Assembly (NCBI GenBank): GCA_910584265.1 | Contig: CAJTZE010000006.1 | Coordinates: 1-64,000 of the forward strand | Direction of reading: 5' to 3' | DNA length: 64,000 nucleotides | From: an uncultured Dorea sp. | Lineage (GTDB): Bacteria > Bacillota > Clostridia > Lachnospirales > Lachnospiraceae | In this document: one piece after another, positions 1-9,489 of the stretch | Layout of the letters: each line of letters begins with the position of its first letter | Numbering within the stretch: position 1 is the first letter of the stretch | The notes under the pieces: model-generated | Told to the model about the DNA's origin: nothing | Seen by the model: only the letters and a program-made list of their open reading frames with translations | The model's database searches: none | Position numbers and translations under genes: made by a program

Positions 1-60
1 CAAAAATATATCGGGAGATATATTGACAAATTTCAAATATTGAGGTAGGAGGATAGGAAA

Positions 61-939
61 ATGGAAAAGAGAATTAACGGACATACAGGTCTTTTGGCAC
101 TTTTTGGAACACCGGTAGGACATTCAGGTTCTCCAGCAATGTATAACTTCTGTTTCCAGCATGACGGACTGGATCTTGCATACATGGCATTCGATGTAAA
201 TGTGGACGGCATGAAGCAGACCCTGGATACCGTAAAGCTGTGGAACTTAAAAGGCGGTAACTTTACCATGCCATGCAAGAATATTGCGGCTGAGTTGATG
301 GATGAGCTTTCACCGGCTTCCCGTATTATCGGTGCCTGCAACGTATTTGTAAACAAAGACGGCAGATTATACGGCGATATCACAGACGGTGTTGGATTTG
401 TTAAGAATCTGGCTGTTAACGGTGTTGAAGTAAAAGGCAAGAAGATGGTGGTTCTTGGAGCGGGCGGTGCCGCAACAGCAATTCAGGTACAGGCTGCATT
501 AGACGGAGCCGCTGAGGTGGCAATCTTTAACAGAGATGATGAGTTCTATGCAAGAGCAGAGAATACGATGGAAAAGCTTAGGGAGGAATGTCCGGACTGC
601 AAGGTAACCGTTACCAAACTTGAGGAAGCGGATAAGCTTGATGAGGCAGTAAATGCCTGCGATATCCTTGTGAATGCAACATCAGTAGGCATGAAGCCGC
701 AGGAGGGAATCTCCCTGATTGATACAGCGTTCTTAAGAAAAGACCTGGTGGTTGCAGATACGGTATACAATCCGGAAAAGACCAAACTGATCCTGGATGC
801 AGAGGCGGCAGGCTGCGCGAAGGCGATCGGCGGCAAGGGCATGCTGTTATGGCAGGGAGCGGTGAACTATGAGCTGTATACCGGAAAAGAGATGCCGGTA
901 GAAGAGTATCAGAAGTTTCAGGCTGAGCAGGCAAAATAA
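61..939 (+). CDS. aroE: Shikimate/quinate dehydrogenase (AroE/YdiB family)
   Basis: NAD(P)-dependent oxidoreductase of the shikimate dehydrogenase family, 292 aa, a normal length. It interconverts 3-dehydroshikimate and shikimate, or the quinate pair, in the cytosol. The N-terminal substrate domain shows HSGSPAMYN and NFTMPCK, whose Lys is the expected catalytic residue. The Rossmann domain has VLGAGGAATA and the C-terminus has GMLLWQGA. Overall it resembles E. coli YdiB (NRDDEF and VGMKP blocks) more than biosynthetic AroE. The usual GDNTDG motif reads GDITDG here. An AGGAGG sits 8 bases before the ATG. The following MFS carrier suggests a role in using imported quinate or shikimate, but this is inferred from neighbourhood only. 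Confidence 0.88.
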   Translation: MEKRINGHTGLLALFGTPVGHSGSPAMYNFCFQHDGLDLAYMAFDVNVDGMKQTLDTVKLWNLKGGNFTMPCKNIAAELMDELSPASRIIGACNVFVNKDGRLYGDITDGVGFVKNLAVNGVEVKGKKMVVLGAGGAATAIQVQAALDGAAEVAIFNRDDEFYARAENTMEKLREECPDCKVTVTKLEEADKLDEAVNACDILVNATSVGMKPQEGISLIDTAFLRKDLVVADTVYNPEKTKLILDAEAAGCAKAIGGKGMLLWQGAVNYELYTGKEMPVEEYQKFQAEQAK

Positions 940-962
940 GAATACGTATAGCAATATATGAA

Positions 963-1008
963 GTTCAGGGGTGGGAGCTGCTTCTTGAAGAAACTTCCGC
1001 CCCCGAAC
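963..1008 (+). terminator. Strong hairpin after aroE, no U-tract
   Basis: Arms 963-977 and 994-1008 pair over about 15 bp with one mismatch (GTTC...GAAC ends). No T-run follows, so it is an atypical terminator or a 3'-end-stabilising hairpin. It separates aroE from the MFS gene. Confidence 0.5.
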
Positions 1009-1125
1009 TATGTATAGACAAAATGAATAGATAATATGAGGGAAACCTATTAGACATTTCCAGGGATATTGTTTATTATTTATTTAACAAAGTTAATAAA
1101 AAATTAAGAAAAGGAGAAATGGGAA

Positions 1126-2403
1126 ATGAAAGCGAAAAAGTATATCCTTTCTATGGTTACTGTATACATGGCTTATCTGACGCATGGTATGCAGGCGCTG
1201 ATCTTCTCACAGAATCAGGTTAACTTCGCAACAAAGTGGGGATTCGATATGTCTAATCCAGAGTCAGCGGCATATGCTGCAGGAGCGGCGGCTGTTTCCA
1301 CAGCAATTGCATGGACCGGCTTTGGTAAGTTCATATCTGTGTGGATCGGTGGAGAGATTTCCGACCGTGTAGGACGTAAGAAGTTAATGATTGGCGGAGC
1401 TGCTCTTTACATTGTATGTTTTGCAACCATGCTCACAACAACAAATGCAACACTTGCCGCACTTGCAGGCGGTCTGGCCGGCGTAGCAACCTCTGGTTTC
1501 TGGGATGCATCTGGTTACCCGGCTGTGCAGGAAGCATATCCGGCGGCACCTGGTACTGCATTGATTATGATTAAGTTCTTCGTTGCGGCTTCCAGTATTT
1601 TTTATCCGATTATTTGTGTTGCTACAGGAAACTTACAGATCAATATTATACTTCCTCTGGTTCTTTCTGTTGTTGTTCTTGTTCTGGCATGTATGGCTAA
1701 GTTCGTGTATGACGATGAGAAGGCAAAGATGGGCGGCAAGGGCGGCAAGAAGGCTGATCAGGCTGAAATTGATGCCGCAAAGGCAAGACTTCTGGTTGCG
1801 CCCGGCGGCTTTACCAAACTGCTTACATATTTCTATGCATTCCTTGTAATGGCAGTTATGTACGGTGCTCAGCAGTATACAAAGGCATTTGGCCTTGCAT
1901 ACTGTGGACTTTCAGAGATGCAGGCGGCTTCCTTTACGACTATGTATCAGGTTGGCTCTATCGTAGCCGTTGCATTCTGGGCAGTTATGATGAGCAAGCT
2001 GAAATGGCATCCGCTGAAAGTACTTATCATTGATTCTTTAATGACAGCAGTTGCTCTGCTCGGCGTACTTTTCATCCATCAGGTAGCTATTGTTTACATT
2101 GCGATCCTTCTGCTGGGATTCGGATGTGCAGGCGGCGCGCTTCAGACAGGTCTTTCTGTTGTACAGGAATTTGTTCCCGGACCAAAGGGACGTAACACTG
2201 GTATCTATTATACATTCATGGGCGCGGCTTCTTACCTGATGCCTGTTATTGTTAGTAGATTAACCATTATTTCCGGTGAGAGCAAGGCTGTTTATACATT
2301 GATGGTTTTGATGTTTGTGCTGGCGGCTATTCAGGTGCTGGCTACGCTGTATCTTATTGCAAGATATAAGAAGGTGTTCGGTGCAAGCCCGATGGCAAAA
2401 TAA
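1126..2403 (+). CDS. MFS transporter, probably aromatic-acid/quinate-type
   Basis: A 425-aa, roughly 12-helix major facilitator protein of the inner membrane. The loop 2-3 signature is clear (GGEISDRVGRKKLM, about residue 77-90). A basic cytoplasmic central loop (KAKMGGKGGKKADQ, near residue 200) separates the two six-helix halves. A GGAG lies 9 bases before the ATG. The 186-bp gap with its hairpin suggests a promoter separate from aroE. The substrate cannot be read from sequence; linkage to the dehydrogenase makes shikimate, quinate or a related carboxylate the best guess. Confidence 0.8.
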   Translation: MKAKKYILSMVTVYMAYLTHGMQALIFSQNQVNFATKWGFDMSNPESAAYAAGAAAVSTAIAWTGFGKFISVWIGGEISDRVGRKKLMIGGAALYIVCFATMLTTTNATLAALAGGLAGVATSGFWDASGYPAVQEAYPAAPGTALIMIKFFVAASSIFYPIICVATGNLQINIILPLVLSVVVLVLACMAKFVYDDEKAKMGGKGGKKADQAEIDAAKARLLVAPGGFTKLLTYFYAFLVMAVMYGAQQYTKAFGLAYCGLSEMQAASFTTMYQVGSIVAVAFWAVMMSKLKWHPLKVLIIDSLMTAVALLGVLFIHQVAIVYIAILLLGFGCAGGALQTGLSVVQEFVPGPKGRNTGIYYTFMGAASYLMPVIVSRLTIISGESKAVYTLMVLMFVLAAIQVLATLYLIARYKKVFGASPMAK

Positions 2404-2445
2404 TTTTATACGAGTAAGTGTGATGTACATTGGTACATGAAGCAG

Positions 2446-2473
2446 AGGCTGATCCGGAATGATCAGCCTTTTG
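2446..2473 (+). terminator. Rho-independent terminator after the MFS gene
   Basis: Perfect 9-bp stem (AGGCTGATC / GATCAGCCT) with a 6-base loop, followed by TTTTG. Confidence 0.85.
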
Positions 2474-2508
2474 TATTAACAACCCATAAGATTATGTTGT
2501 AAGAAAAT

Positions 2509-2547
2509 GCACGTTGTTTCGATAGAAGAAATTAACGTGCGTTTTTT
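2509..2547 (+). terminator. Second, distal terminator before the PRD regulator
   Basis: Arms GCACGTT (2509-2515) and AACGTGC (2534-2540) are followed by GTTTTTT. It lies 36 bases past the first terminator. It may be a back-up, or the end of a very short transcript. Confidence 0.6.
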
Positions 2548-2573
2548 CGTATTTTACGGACGAAAAACGGAAA

Positions 2574-2602
2574 ATGACTTTTTAAGATACATATGGTATG
2601 AT
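2574..2602 (+). promoter_or_regulatory. Predicted sigma-A promoter of the PRD regulator
   Basis: ATGACT (2574-2579), 17-bp spacer, TATGAT (2597-2602). The transcript would start about 60 bases before the regulator gene. Confidence 0.5.
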
Positions 2603-2665
2603 GAAATGGCAGATACTTTTAATTAGCGATACGGAACAACAGAAATTTTTTGGGGTACATCTCGT

Positions 2666-4693
2666 ATGTTAATGTTTAATGAGAAACAAAAAGAGTTTGT
2701 AGATATCTTGTTGGAAGAGCAGGAGCCTGTTTCCAATATGGCTATGCAGAGTCGGTTAAAGTCTAGTAAGCGGACAATCTACAATATAGCGAATAAAGTC
2801 AATGACGAGCTGATTTATCATTCCATCGATCCTATATATAATAAAAGGGGGAAGGGCTATTATTTCACAGAGGAGCAGAAGAAGCAGATATACCGTCAAT
2901 ATCTTCCAGGCGGAGCGATCGGCAGGACAGACCGTGTCAGCTATCTGGCCTGCTGGCTTTTATATCCAGAAAAGGTTATTCATCTTGAGGATATTATTGA
3001 ACGCCTGCAGGTGTCACGGAATTCTGTTTTTAATGATTTAAAGAGGGTAAAGGATATTTATGATCTCTATAATATTCGGTTGGAATTTGATATCAAAAAG
3101 GGGTATACGACTTTAGGTACAACGATGAACTTTCACTCTTTACTGATGAACTATCTTAGTCAGCTGCTGGTAAATGTAGAGTACTATTATATCCATTTTA
3201 TCGATACATCCCAGACATCCCTTTATTTTGGACGACTGTATAAGATATCAGAAGAGCTGGGGCATGGGGAAGATGAAAGAAATCTGCTGGTAATTGCCTG
3301 TCTGGCATCCCTGATGCATGACAGGCAGGATGAGTTTTCATTTTCTCTGATGGAATTGAAGGATCTGATTGAAACGAAGGAATTTGCATTGATTGATAAA
3401 TATTTTCAGGATTTTAAGGTTTTGGAGCGTCTATATCTGACTATATATCTGCTGGGGAGCAAGGCAAGCCGTACCTTTGCGATGGAGGAGGATGAAGATA
3501 ATATCCGTCTCCTGCAGATGGCAGAAAGTATGGTGGAAGAGTTTGAACAGATATCTATGGCGGGTCTGCTGGATCGGACGCAGCTTATTAATTCACTGTA
3601 TATGCATTTTAAACTGACATTGTATTACTATAAGCTATCGATCCATATTGCGAATCCCTTAAAGAAGCAGGTTAAGGAGAATTATCCGGATCTCTATGAG
3701 GTTGTGAGGACTGTCTGTGATAAGTTCCGGGAGATTGCGCCATTTCCAATCTCGGATGGGGAGATTATCTATATTACCATGCATTTCGGAGGGCATCTAA
3801 AGCAGGGACCGGAGAGATTTTACCGCAAGGTCTGGGTTCTGGTCGTGTGCCCAAGCGGGATTGCAACATCTGCGCTGTTAAGCCGGGAGATTGAAAGCCT
3901 TTATTCTAATGTTACGGTTGTGGCAACGATGGCCGCAGATCACATCGAAGAATATGAGGGCAATATTGATTTTATCGTGTCTACGGTGGATATCAGTACC
4001 CAACTCCCCTGGGTAAAGGTTAGTACAATCCTTACTAACGATGATAAATCCCGGATCGCGTCCATGATGATGCTGAATTTTGAGACCTATCAGGTAGATG
4101 AGAGGCGGATGAACGGTCTTTTTGAAGTCTTGGAAAAGTATGTGCCGCCTCATAAGATGGAACAGATGAAGCAGGATGTCTACCAGTATCTCAACAGTGG
4201 TAATGCAATCGTGAAGATTGCAGATCATGAGGAAGAGCTGCGCATTTATGATGTGCTGGGGACAGGGGATATTCTACTTCTTGACGAATCGATAGACTGG
4301 AAGGAGGCGATTACCAGGACCAGTGAGTCTTTGGTTCAAAAAAAGGCTGTTGAAGAGAGGTATATTGATTCCATGATCAGTCTGGTTGAAAAGTATGGTT
4401 CCTACATTGTGCTCCAGAACAGGGTTGCCGTTGCTCATGGAAAACCTGAAGAAGGGGCTAATGCCCTGGGGCTATCGCTGTTGGTGAACCGGACGGATAT
4501 TCTGTTTGAGGGAGAAGTTACGGTGAGGTATCTGTTTGTGCTGTCTGACCCGTCCGCCCATGAACATTTCCGTCTGGTACGGGACATCATGCTTTTTGCA
4601 AGAAACAGGGAGCTGCTGGATGTGCTTGGTAAGGCGCAGCTGCCGGAGGATGTGTTGCGGGAGATTATTAACTATATGATCAATGAAGAATGA
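2666..4693 (+). CDS. PRD-domain transcriptional activator (MtlR/LicR type)
   Basis: A 675-aa PTS-responsive regulator. Order of domains: two N-terminal HTH units (about 1-70 and 85-150), PRD1 (about 180-290), PRD2 (about 295-400, ending in EIIYITMHFGGH), an EIIB-like domain (VLVVCPSGIATS, Cys near 394) and an EIIA-like domain (about 520-675, AVAHGKPEEG). In this family, phosphorylation of the PRD histidines and of the EIIA/EIIB-like domains sets activity according to PTS flux. It sits just upstream of a galactitol-type PTS and very likely activates that operon. No strong SD is seen; the ATG at 2672 is an alternative start. Confidence 0.9.
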   Translation: MLMFNEKQKEFVDILLEEQEPVSNMAMQSRLKSSKRTIYNIANKVNDELIYHSIDPIYNKRGKGYYFTEEQKKQIYRQYLPGGAIGRTDRVSYLACWLLYPEKVIHLEDIIERLQVSRNSVFNDLKRVKDIYDLYNIRLEFDIKKGYTTLGTTMNFHSLLMNYLSQLLVNVEYYYIHFIDTSQTSLYFGRLYKISEELGHGEDERNLLVIACLASLMHDRQDEFSFSLMELKDLIETKEFALIDKYFQDFKVLERLYLTIYLLGSKASRTFAMEEDEDNIRLLQMAESMVEEFEQISMAGLLDRTQLINSLYMHFKLTLYYYKLSIHIANPLKKQVKENYPDLYEVVRTVCDKFREIAPFPISDGEIIYITMHFGGHLKQGPERFYRKVWVLVVCPSGIATSALLSREIESLYSNVTVVATMAADHIEEYEGNIDFIVSTVDISTQLPWVKVSTILTNDDKSRIASMMMLNFETYQVDERRMNGLFEVLEKYVPPHKMEQMKQDVYQYLNSGNAIVKIADHEEELRIYDVLGTGDILLLDESIDWKEAITRTSESLVQKKAVEERYIDSMISLVEKYGSYIVLQNRVAVAHGKPEEGANALGLSLLVNRTDILFEGEVTVRYLFVLSDPSAHEHFRLVRDIMLFARNRELLDVLGKAQLPEDVLREIINYMINEE

Positions 4694-4710
4694 TCATACA
4701 ATTTTAAAGG

Positions 4711-4759
4711 AAGTCCAATGAGCTGCACTTTTAAGTTCAGATCATTTGGACTTTTTTTT
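4711..4759 (+). terminator. Terminator after the PRD regulator
   Basis: AAGTCCAATGA pairs with TCATTTGGACTT, followed by eight T. It separates the regulator from the PTS operon, which must have its own promoter in 4760-4881; I could not pick one convincingly. Confidence 0.85.
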
Positions 4760-4881
4760 ATATGCTGTTACAAATTATACTACAATTGTAAAACGAAATG
4801 CGGCATTTCAAAAGCGGGAAAATGCGCAGATCACTCCCGCAGATGCAGGTGTAGATCACTGAAGAAGGAAGGATTTGGAAA

Positions 4882-5352
4882 ATGACAAGTGACATAACAC
4901 TGGAAAAGGATTTGATTATCTGCCATGGCGATGCGAAGACCAAGGAGGAGGTTATTCAGAGATTGTCTGGCATTATGCTGAAAAAGGGGTACGTGAAGGA
5001 GTCTTACGTGAATGCGGTTTTAACGAGAGAAGAACGATTTCCTACAGGGCTGAAGACAGGGAAATATAACATCGCGATTCCACATACTGATCCCGAACAC
5101 GTTAACAGACAGAGTGTGGCAATCATGACTTTAAAGGATGAGGCCGTCTTTCACCGTATGGATGATTTCGATGATGAGGTTGGCGTGAAGGTTGTGATTT
5201 TGCTTGCATTAAACGATGGACACAGGCATCTTGAGATGCTGGCAAAGCTGATCCGAATATGTGGAAAAGATGAATTTGTGGAACAATTGATTCAGGCAGG
5301 CAATCAAGAAGATGTATTAGCAGTTATGAATCGTGAATTGAAAGGAGAATAG
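4882..5352 (+). CDS. PTS EIIA component, fructose/mannitol/galactitol (Gat) type
   Basis: A 156-aa cytosolic phosphocarrier that passes phosphate from HPr to EIIB. The EIIA-2 fold active-site histidine lies in NIAIPHTDPEHV (near residue 70). GHRHLEMLAKL is typical of the family. First gene of the operon, SD AAGGAAGG. EIIB follows after 2 bases, implying coupled translation. Confidence 0.9.
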   Translation: MTSDITLEKDLIICHGDAKTKEEVIQRLSGIMLKKGYVKESYVNAVLTREERFPTGLKTGKYNIAIPHTDPEHVNRQSVAIMTLKDEAVFHRMDDFDDEVGVKVVILLALNDGHRHLEMLAKLIRICGKDEFVEQLIQAGNQEDVLAVMNRELKGE

Positions 5353-5354
5353 GA

Positions 5355-5654
5355 ATGAAACCATTAGTATTAGTAGTATGCGGAGCAGGAACACTGACAT
5401 CAGTTATGGCAAGTCAGGGAATTGAGGATGGCCTTAAGAAAAGAGGTGTAAAAGGATATAAGATCCAGGTTGGACGTCTGGATGACGTAGGACGGTTCGC
5501 GGATCAGATTACGGTATTGGTGAGCTCTATGAATGTTCGCCAGAAATATGATTTTCCAGTGATCAATGCGGTTTCTTTCCTGACAGGAGATGAAGACGGA
5601 CAGGAGGTCGTGATTGACAAGGTGGCAAAGATATTAAAGGAAGTACAGGAATAA
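5355..5654 (+). CDS. PTS EIIB component, galactitol type
   Basis: A 99-aa cytosolic phosphotransfer protein. The phospho-accepting cysteine is Cys9 in the N-terminal loop VVCGAGTLTS. Size and fold match GatB-like EIIB proteins. It passes phosphate from EIIA to the incoming sugar or polyol at EIIC. It lies between the EIIA and EIIC genes with a short gap on each side. Confidence 0.9.
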   Translation: MKPLVLVVCGAGTLTSVMASQGIEDGLKKRGVKGYKIQVGRLDDVGRFADQITVLVSSMNVRQKYDFPVINAVSFLTGDEDGQEVVIDKVAKILKEVQE

Positions 5655-5675
5655 AGTTTGAGGAGGAAATAGACA

Positions 5676-6944
5676 ATGACAGTTGTACAGGGATTTTTTG
5701 ATTGGTTTTTCGGATTGGGAAGTATTGTTTTTGTACCGATCATCATGTTTGTACTTTGTATGGGATTCAGAGGAGGAATCGCAAAGAGCCTGAGAAGTGC
5801 TCTGTATATGGGGATCGGACTCGCAGGTCTTGGACTGATCATCGATTATTCGGTTGCTGCAATGACACCGGTTGTTGAAGGATTAACAAATCATCTGGGG
5901 CTTAATTTTTCACTAATCGATATCGGGTACGGTAACGTAAGCGCTGCCTGGTCCTGGCCGGGGGTAGTAGCTGTAATACTGGGTATCCTGCTGATTAATT
6001 TTGTTATGGTTATGCTGAAGCTGACCAAGGTTCTGTGGGTGGATATGTGGAATATCTGGCATGGAGAGTTCATTGCAGGCATGATGTGGGCGCTGACAGG
6101 GAATGCGGCGGTTGGCGTTGGCTGCGGACTGGTTCTTTTGGTAATCAGCATGAAGCTGGCTGACTATCACGCAAAGAAAATGCAGGAATTCAACGGATTA
6201 GAGGGAATTGCGGTTGTTGCATCTTCGGCGGCATTTGCGGCAACCTTTGCGCAGGGCATGATGTTTATCATTAATAAAATACCGGGACTCCGCGATTTGA
6301 ACGCAGACAGCGGGACGATCAAGGATAAGTTTGGTATTTTTGGTGAAATGTCTGTTATCGGAGCAATCATGGGCATTATTTTAGGAATCCTGGCAGGCTT
6401 TGATTTTACAAATACCGCCCAGCTGGCAATCAAACTGGCGGCAGTGCTGGTTGTTCTTCCCAAAATGTTGTCCATTCTGGCAGAGGGTATTATTCCGATT
6501 TCAACAATCCTCTCCAGGTTTATGAAGGAGAAATTTCCGGGACGCGAGTTATATATCGCAGTGGATCCTGCAATCCTGCTTGGCGATCCGTCTGTTATGT
6601 CCAGCGCGATTCTGATGTATCCAATTGCGATTCTGGTTGCGGCAGTCCTGCCGGGCTGTAACTTTTTACCGATTGCATCACTGGCATCACTGCCATACTG
6701 GATCGGAGGGATGGTTCCGTACACGAAGGGTAACATTGTACACACCGTAATCTGTGCGGCATTGTGGATTATTCCGGCAGCGCTGATTGCTTCTGCCCTT
6801 GCGTCGATCTGTACCACACTCTGTGCAAATACGGGTCTTTTTGTGGACGAGATCGCTAATGGGGCGATGTTCACCAATTGGGAAGAGGGCGGAAATCTGC
6901 TTCTCTGGCTGATGGTACAGATTAGTCATATGTTCGGTTTATAA
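5676..6944 (+). CDS. PTS EIIC permease, galactitol (GatC) family
   Basis: A 422-aa polytopic membrane protein. It has the GatC-family features: an N-terminal FVPIIMFVLCMGFRGG segment, an internal GEFIAGMMW motif, and loops such as DPAILLGDPSVMSSAIL. It forms the translocation channel. GatC-family EIIC proteins carry galactitol or other polyols; the mannitol-1-phosphate dehydrogenase gene downstream favours a hexitol. SD is GAGGAGG. Confidence 0.9.
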   Translation: MTVVQGFFDWFFGLGSIVFVPIIMFVLCMGFRGGIAKSLRSALYMGIGLAGLGLIIDYSVAAMTPVVEGLTNHLGLNFSLIDIGYGNVSAAWSWPGVVAVILGILLINFVMVMLKLTKVLWVDMWNIWHGEFIAGMMWALTGNAAVGVGCGLVLLVISMKLADYHAKKMQEFNGLEGIAVVASSAAFAATFAQGMMFIINKIPGLRDLNADSGTIKDKFGIFGEMSVIGAIMGIILGILAGFDFTNTAQLAIKLAAVLVVLPKMLSILAEGIIPISTILSRFMKEKFPGRELYIAVDPAILLGDPSVMSSAILMYPIAILVAAVLPGCNFLPIASLASLPYWIGGMVPYTKGNIVHTVICAALWIIPAALIASALASICTTLCANTGLFVDEIANGAMFTNWEEGGNLLLWLMVQISHMFGL

Positions 6945-6961
6945 GAAAGGAAAAACAGCAG

Positions 6962-8710
6962 ATGTATTTTGAAAATAGAGAACCTAATTACGACAAATTT
7001 CCAACTTTGAAGATTGAAGGGTGTGCGGGAGAGTCCTGGCAGGGGATGGATGCGGTTGTCCGTGAACTTCAGAGCAGGGTATGCGGGGACAAAACGGTTA
7101 TTGTCTTCGATTACTATCACGGAGTGCATAAGGAAGTGATTGAGGCAATCATTTGCGGACTGCACGCTGACAAGGTTATATTTAGTGAAGAAGCGAAGCT
7201 GCCAGAGAATGTATTGCTTGAAAAGCTGGGACATAATATTACGGATGACCGTGTATTTGGATCAATCAGTACCCATAAGCTAAAGGAATTTTTTGATGGG
7301 AAAAAGCTGACGGTATTGACGGAACAGGCAGAAGAGGCAAAAGGATTCGTGGTCATCTATGGAATAGGGGCTTCTTTAGTCGCTGCGGGGGATGTGTTGG
7401 TCTATGGCGACATTACCCGCTGGGAAGTGCAGCTGCGTTACCGGGCCGGTATGGATAACTGGGGTGCCTGTAATTATGACGAGGATATTCTCCGTAAATA
7501 CAAGAGGGGATATTTCGTAGAGTGGCGTGTAATGGACCGGCATAAGACGGCACTGCTCCCAAAAACCGACTATGTGATGGACCTGAATGTTGACGAGGAG
7601 CCTAAGATGGTTACCGGCAAGGCATTTCATGCGATGATGAAGACTTTTTCAAAACAGCCTTTCCGGTTGGTTCCTTACTTTGATGAAGGGATCTGGGGCG
7701 GCGTCTGGATGGAAGAAGTATGCGGCCTCGAGCACCGAAAGAATAATATGGCCTGGTGCTTTGACGGAGTGCCGGAGGAAAATTCAATCCGCGGAGAGAT
7801 TGACGGCGTTGCGGTGGAATTTCCGGCGATGGATCTGGTAAAGACACAGCCGGTGAATCTTTTGGGAAAGAAGGTGTTCTCACGTTTTGGAGCGGAATTT
7901 CCAATCCGGTTTGACTTCCTGGATACTATGAGCGGAGGAAATCTGTCGCTGCAGGTACATCCGTTAACAGAGTATATTCATGATAACTTTGGGATGAGTT
8001 ATACGCAGGATGAGAGCTATTATATTCTGGATGCAGAGGATGGGGCAAGCGTTTATCTGGGGGTAAAGGACGGTGTGACGGACGATGAGCTGATTCCGGC
8101 GCTTCAGAGAGCAGGAGAAGGGACCGAGGTCTTTGATGATAAGAAATATATCAATAATTTCCCCATAAAAAAGCATGACCACATACTGATTCCGGCTGGA
8201 ACCTTACACTGTTCTGGAAGTGGGGCTATGGTTCTGGAAATCAGCGCGACTCCTTATATCTTTACCTTTAAACTCTGGGACTGGGGACGTGTGGGATTAG
8301 ATGGAAAGCCGCGCCCGATTAATGTGGAACATGGGGCAAAGAATATTCAATTTGACCGCACAACCGATTGGTGCAGGGAGAATCTGCTATCTAATATTCA
8401 GGAATTGTCGGATAATGACCATCTGAAGGTAGAGCGGACCGGGCTTCATGAACTGGAATTCATTGAGACAAAGCGTTATTGGTTTGACAGGGAGACAGTC
8501 TTTTCCTGTGAGGAATCTGTCAATATGCTCAATCTGATTGAAGGCGAGGAAGCGCGGATTGCTTCGCCGGATGGGAATTTTGAGCCATATGTGGTTCACT
8601 ATGCGGAGACTTTTATTATTCCAGAAAGTGTGAAAGAATATCAGATTGCGCCGTATGGACGCTCTCAGGGAAAGGAGATTGCGGTTATTAAGGCAACCGT
8701 TAAGGTATAG
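6962..8710 (+). CDS. Long class I mannose-6-phosphate isomerase with extra N-terminal domain
   Basis: A 582-aa protein. Residues about 225-582 form a type I phosphomannose isomerase: zinc ligands in LQVHP (near 331) and DESYYILD, the lid region, then IPAGTLHCSGSG and the C-terminal cupin. It interconverts mannose-6-phosphate and fructose-6-phosphate. Residues 1-220 are an added alpha/beta-like domain (KTVIVFDYYHG, GDITRWEVQLRYR) without a recognisable P-loop; I cannot assign its function. Ordinary ManA is about 310-390 aa. It lies 17 bases after EIIC and 2 bases before the next gene, so it is in the PTS operon. Confidence 0.82.
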   Translation: MYFENREPNYDKFPTLKIEGCAGESWQGMDAVVRELQSRVCGDKTVIVFDYYHGVHKEVIEAIICGLHADKVIFSEEAKLPENVLLEKLGHNITDDRVFGSISTHKLKEFFDGKKLTVLTEQAEEAKGFVVIYGIGASLVAAGDVLVYGDITRWEVQLRYRAGMDNWGACNYDEDILRKYKRGYFVEWRVMDRHKTALLPKTDYVMDLNVDEEPKMVTGKAFHAMMKTFSKQPFRLVPYFDEGIWGGVWMEEVCGLEHRKNNMAWCFDGVPEENSIRGEIDGVAVEFPAMDLVKTQPVNLLGKKVFSRFGAEFPIRFDFLDTMSGGNLSLQVHPLTEYIHDNFGMSYTQDESYYILDAEDGASVYLGVKDGVTDDELIPALQRAGEGTEVFDDKKYINNFPIKKHDHILIPAGTLHCSGSGAMVLEISATPYIFTFKLWDWGRVGLDGKPRPINVEHGAKNIQFDRTTDWCRENLLSNIQELSDNDHLKVERTGLHELEFIETKRYWFDRETVFSCEESVNMLNLIEGEEARIASPDGNFEPYVVHYAETFIIPESVKEYQIAPYGRSQGKEIAVIKATVKV

Positions 8711-8712
8711 AG

Positions 8713-9489
8713 ATGGAATTACATACAGGATTTGACCTGCAGGCAGATCTGGATACACTGGATTTCAGATATGGAACAGAAGCATTCGGGCCGGTTACGG
8801 AAAAAAGAAAATTGGATGATATCAGAGGCAGTCTGAGCAATCCGGAAGCAGAGGGGCCTGAAATTGTCTACAGTGTGGCGATGGATGTGGGAAAACTGAA
8901 GGATAAGGATGATTTGATAAAGAGAAATCTGCTGTTTGGAGCAATGATCTTTGAAAAGGGAATCATAGGAGAAGAACCGGTGAGAAGCCAGGGACATGTA
9001 CATGCAGTGTCAGAAAGCTGTCATGCATCGACATGCGAAGTATATGAGATTTGGAACGGAGCCGCGTATATTTATATGCAGGAGCACGATGCAGACGATC
9101 CGGGACGATGCTTTGCCGTATATGCAAAAGCAGGCGAGGTGGTGATCGTACCTCCGGGATGGGCGCACTGTACGATTAATGCAAATATCAATGAGCCGAT
9201 GCTCTTTGGCGCATGGTGCGTACGTGACTACGGATTCGATTATGAAGGGATCAGGGCACATAATGGAGTGGCATATTTTCCAAAAGTGAGAAATGGAAGG
9301 ATTGAGTTTGTAAAAAACGGACGGTATAGCGATTCCGGACTGGAAATCGTGAGTGCAGGAGGTTATCAGGAATTCGGTTTGGAAAAGGGAGTGCCAATCT
9401 ATACACAGTATGAGAAAAATAAAGATTTGTTTCGGTTTGTAACTGACCCGGCTTGTGCCGGAGAGCTTTGGGAGGGGTATCGGCCATGA
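8713..9489 (+). CDS. Cupin-type glucose-6-phosphate isomerase
   Basis: A 258-aa metal-dependent isomerase of the archaeal/cupin PGI family, unrelated in fold to classical Pgi. Metal ligands are visible in GHVHAVSESCHAS and CEVYEIWNG, then PPGWAHCTIN. It interconverts glucose-6-phosphate and fructose-6-phosphate in the cytosol. Finding it in a PTS operon suggests local channelling of fructose-6-phosphate rather than a housekeeping role. Its stop overlaps the next start (ATGA). Confidence 0.85.
   Translation: MELHTGFDLQADLDTLDFRYGTEAFGPVTEKRKLDDIRGSLSNPEAEGPEIVYSVAMDVGKLKDKDDLIKRNLLFGAMIFEKGIIGEEPVRSQGHVHAVSESCHASTCEVYEIWNGAAYIYMQEHDADDPGRCFAVYAKAGEVVIVPPGWAHCTINANINEPMLFGAWCVRDYGFDYEGIRAHNGVAYFPKVRNGRIEFVKNGRYSDSGLEIVSAGGYQEFGLEKGVPIYTQYEKNKDLFRFVTDPACAGELWEGYRP

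Noticed and set aside
1..60. Small hairpin (ATATATC...GATATAT) at the window start
   Set aside because: Seven AT-rich base pairs without a T-run; too weak to call a terminator or operator.
4795..4811. Catabolite-repression (cre) site before the PTS operon
   Set aside because: TTGTAAAACGAAATGC resembles cre but the central CG is shifted by one base from the consensus.
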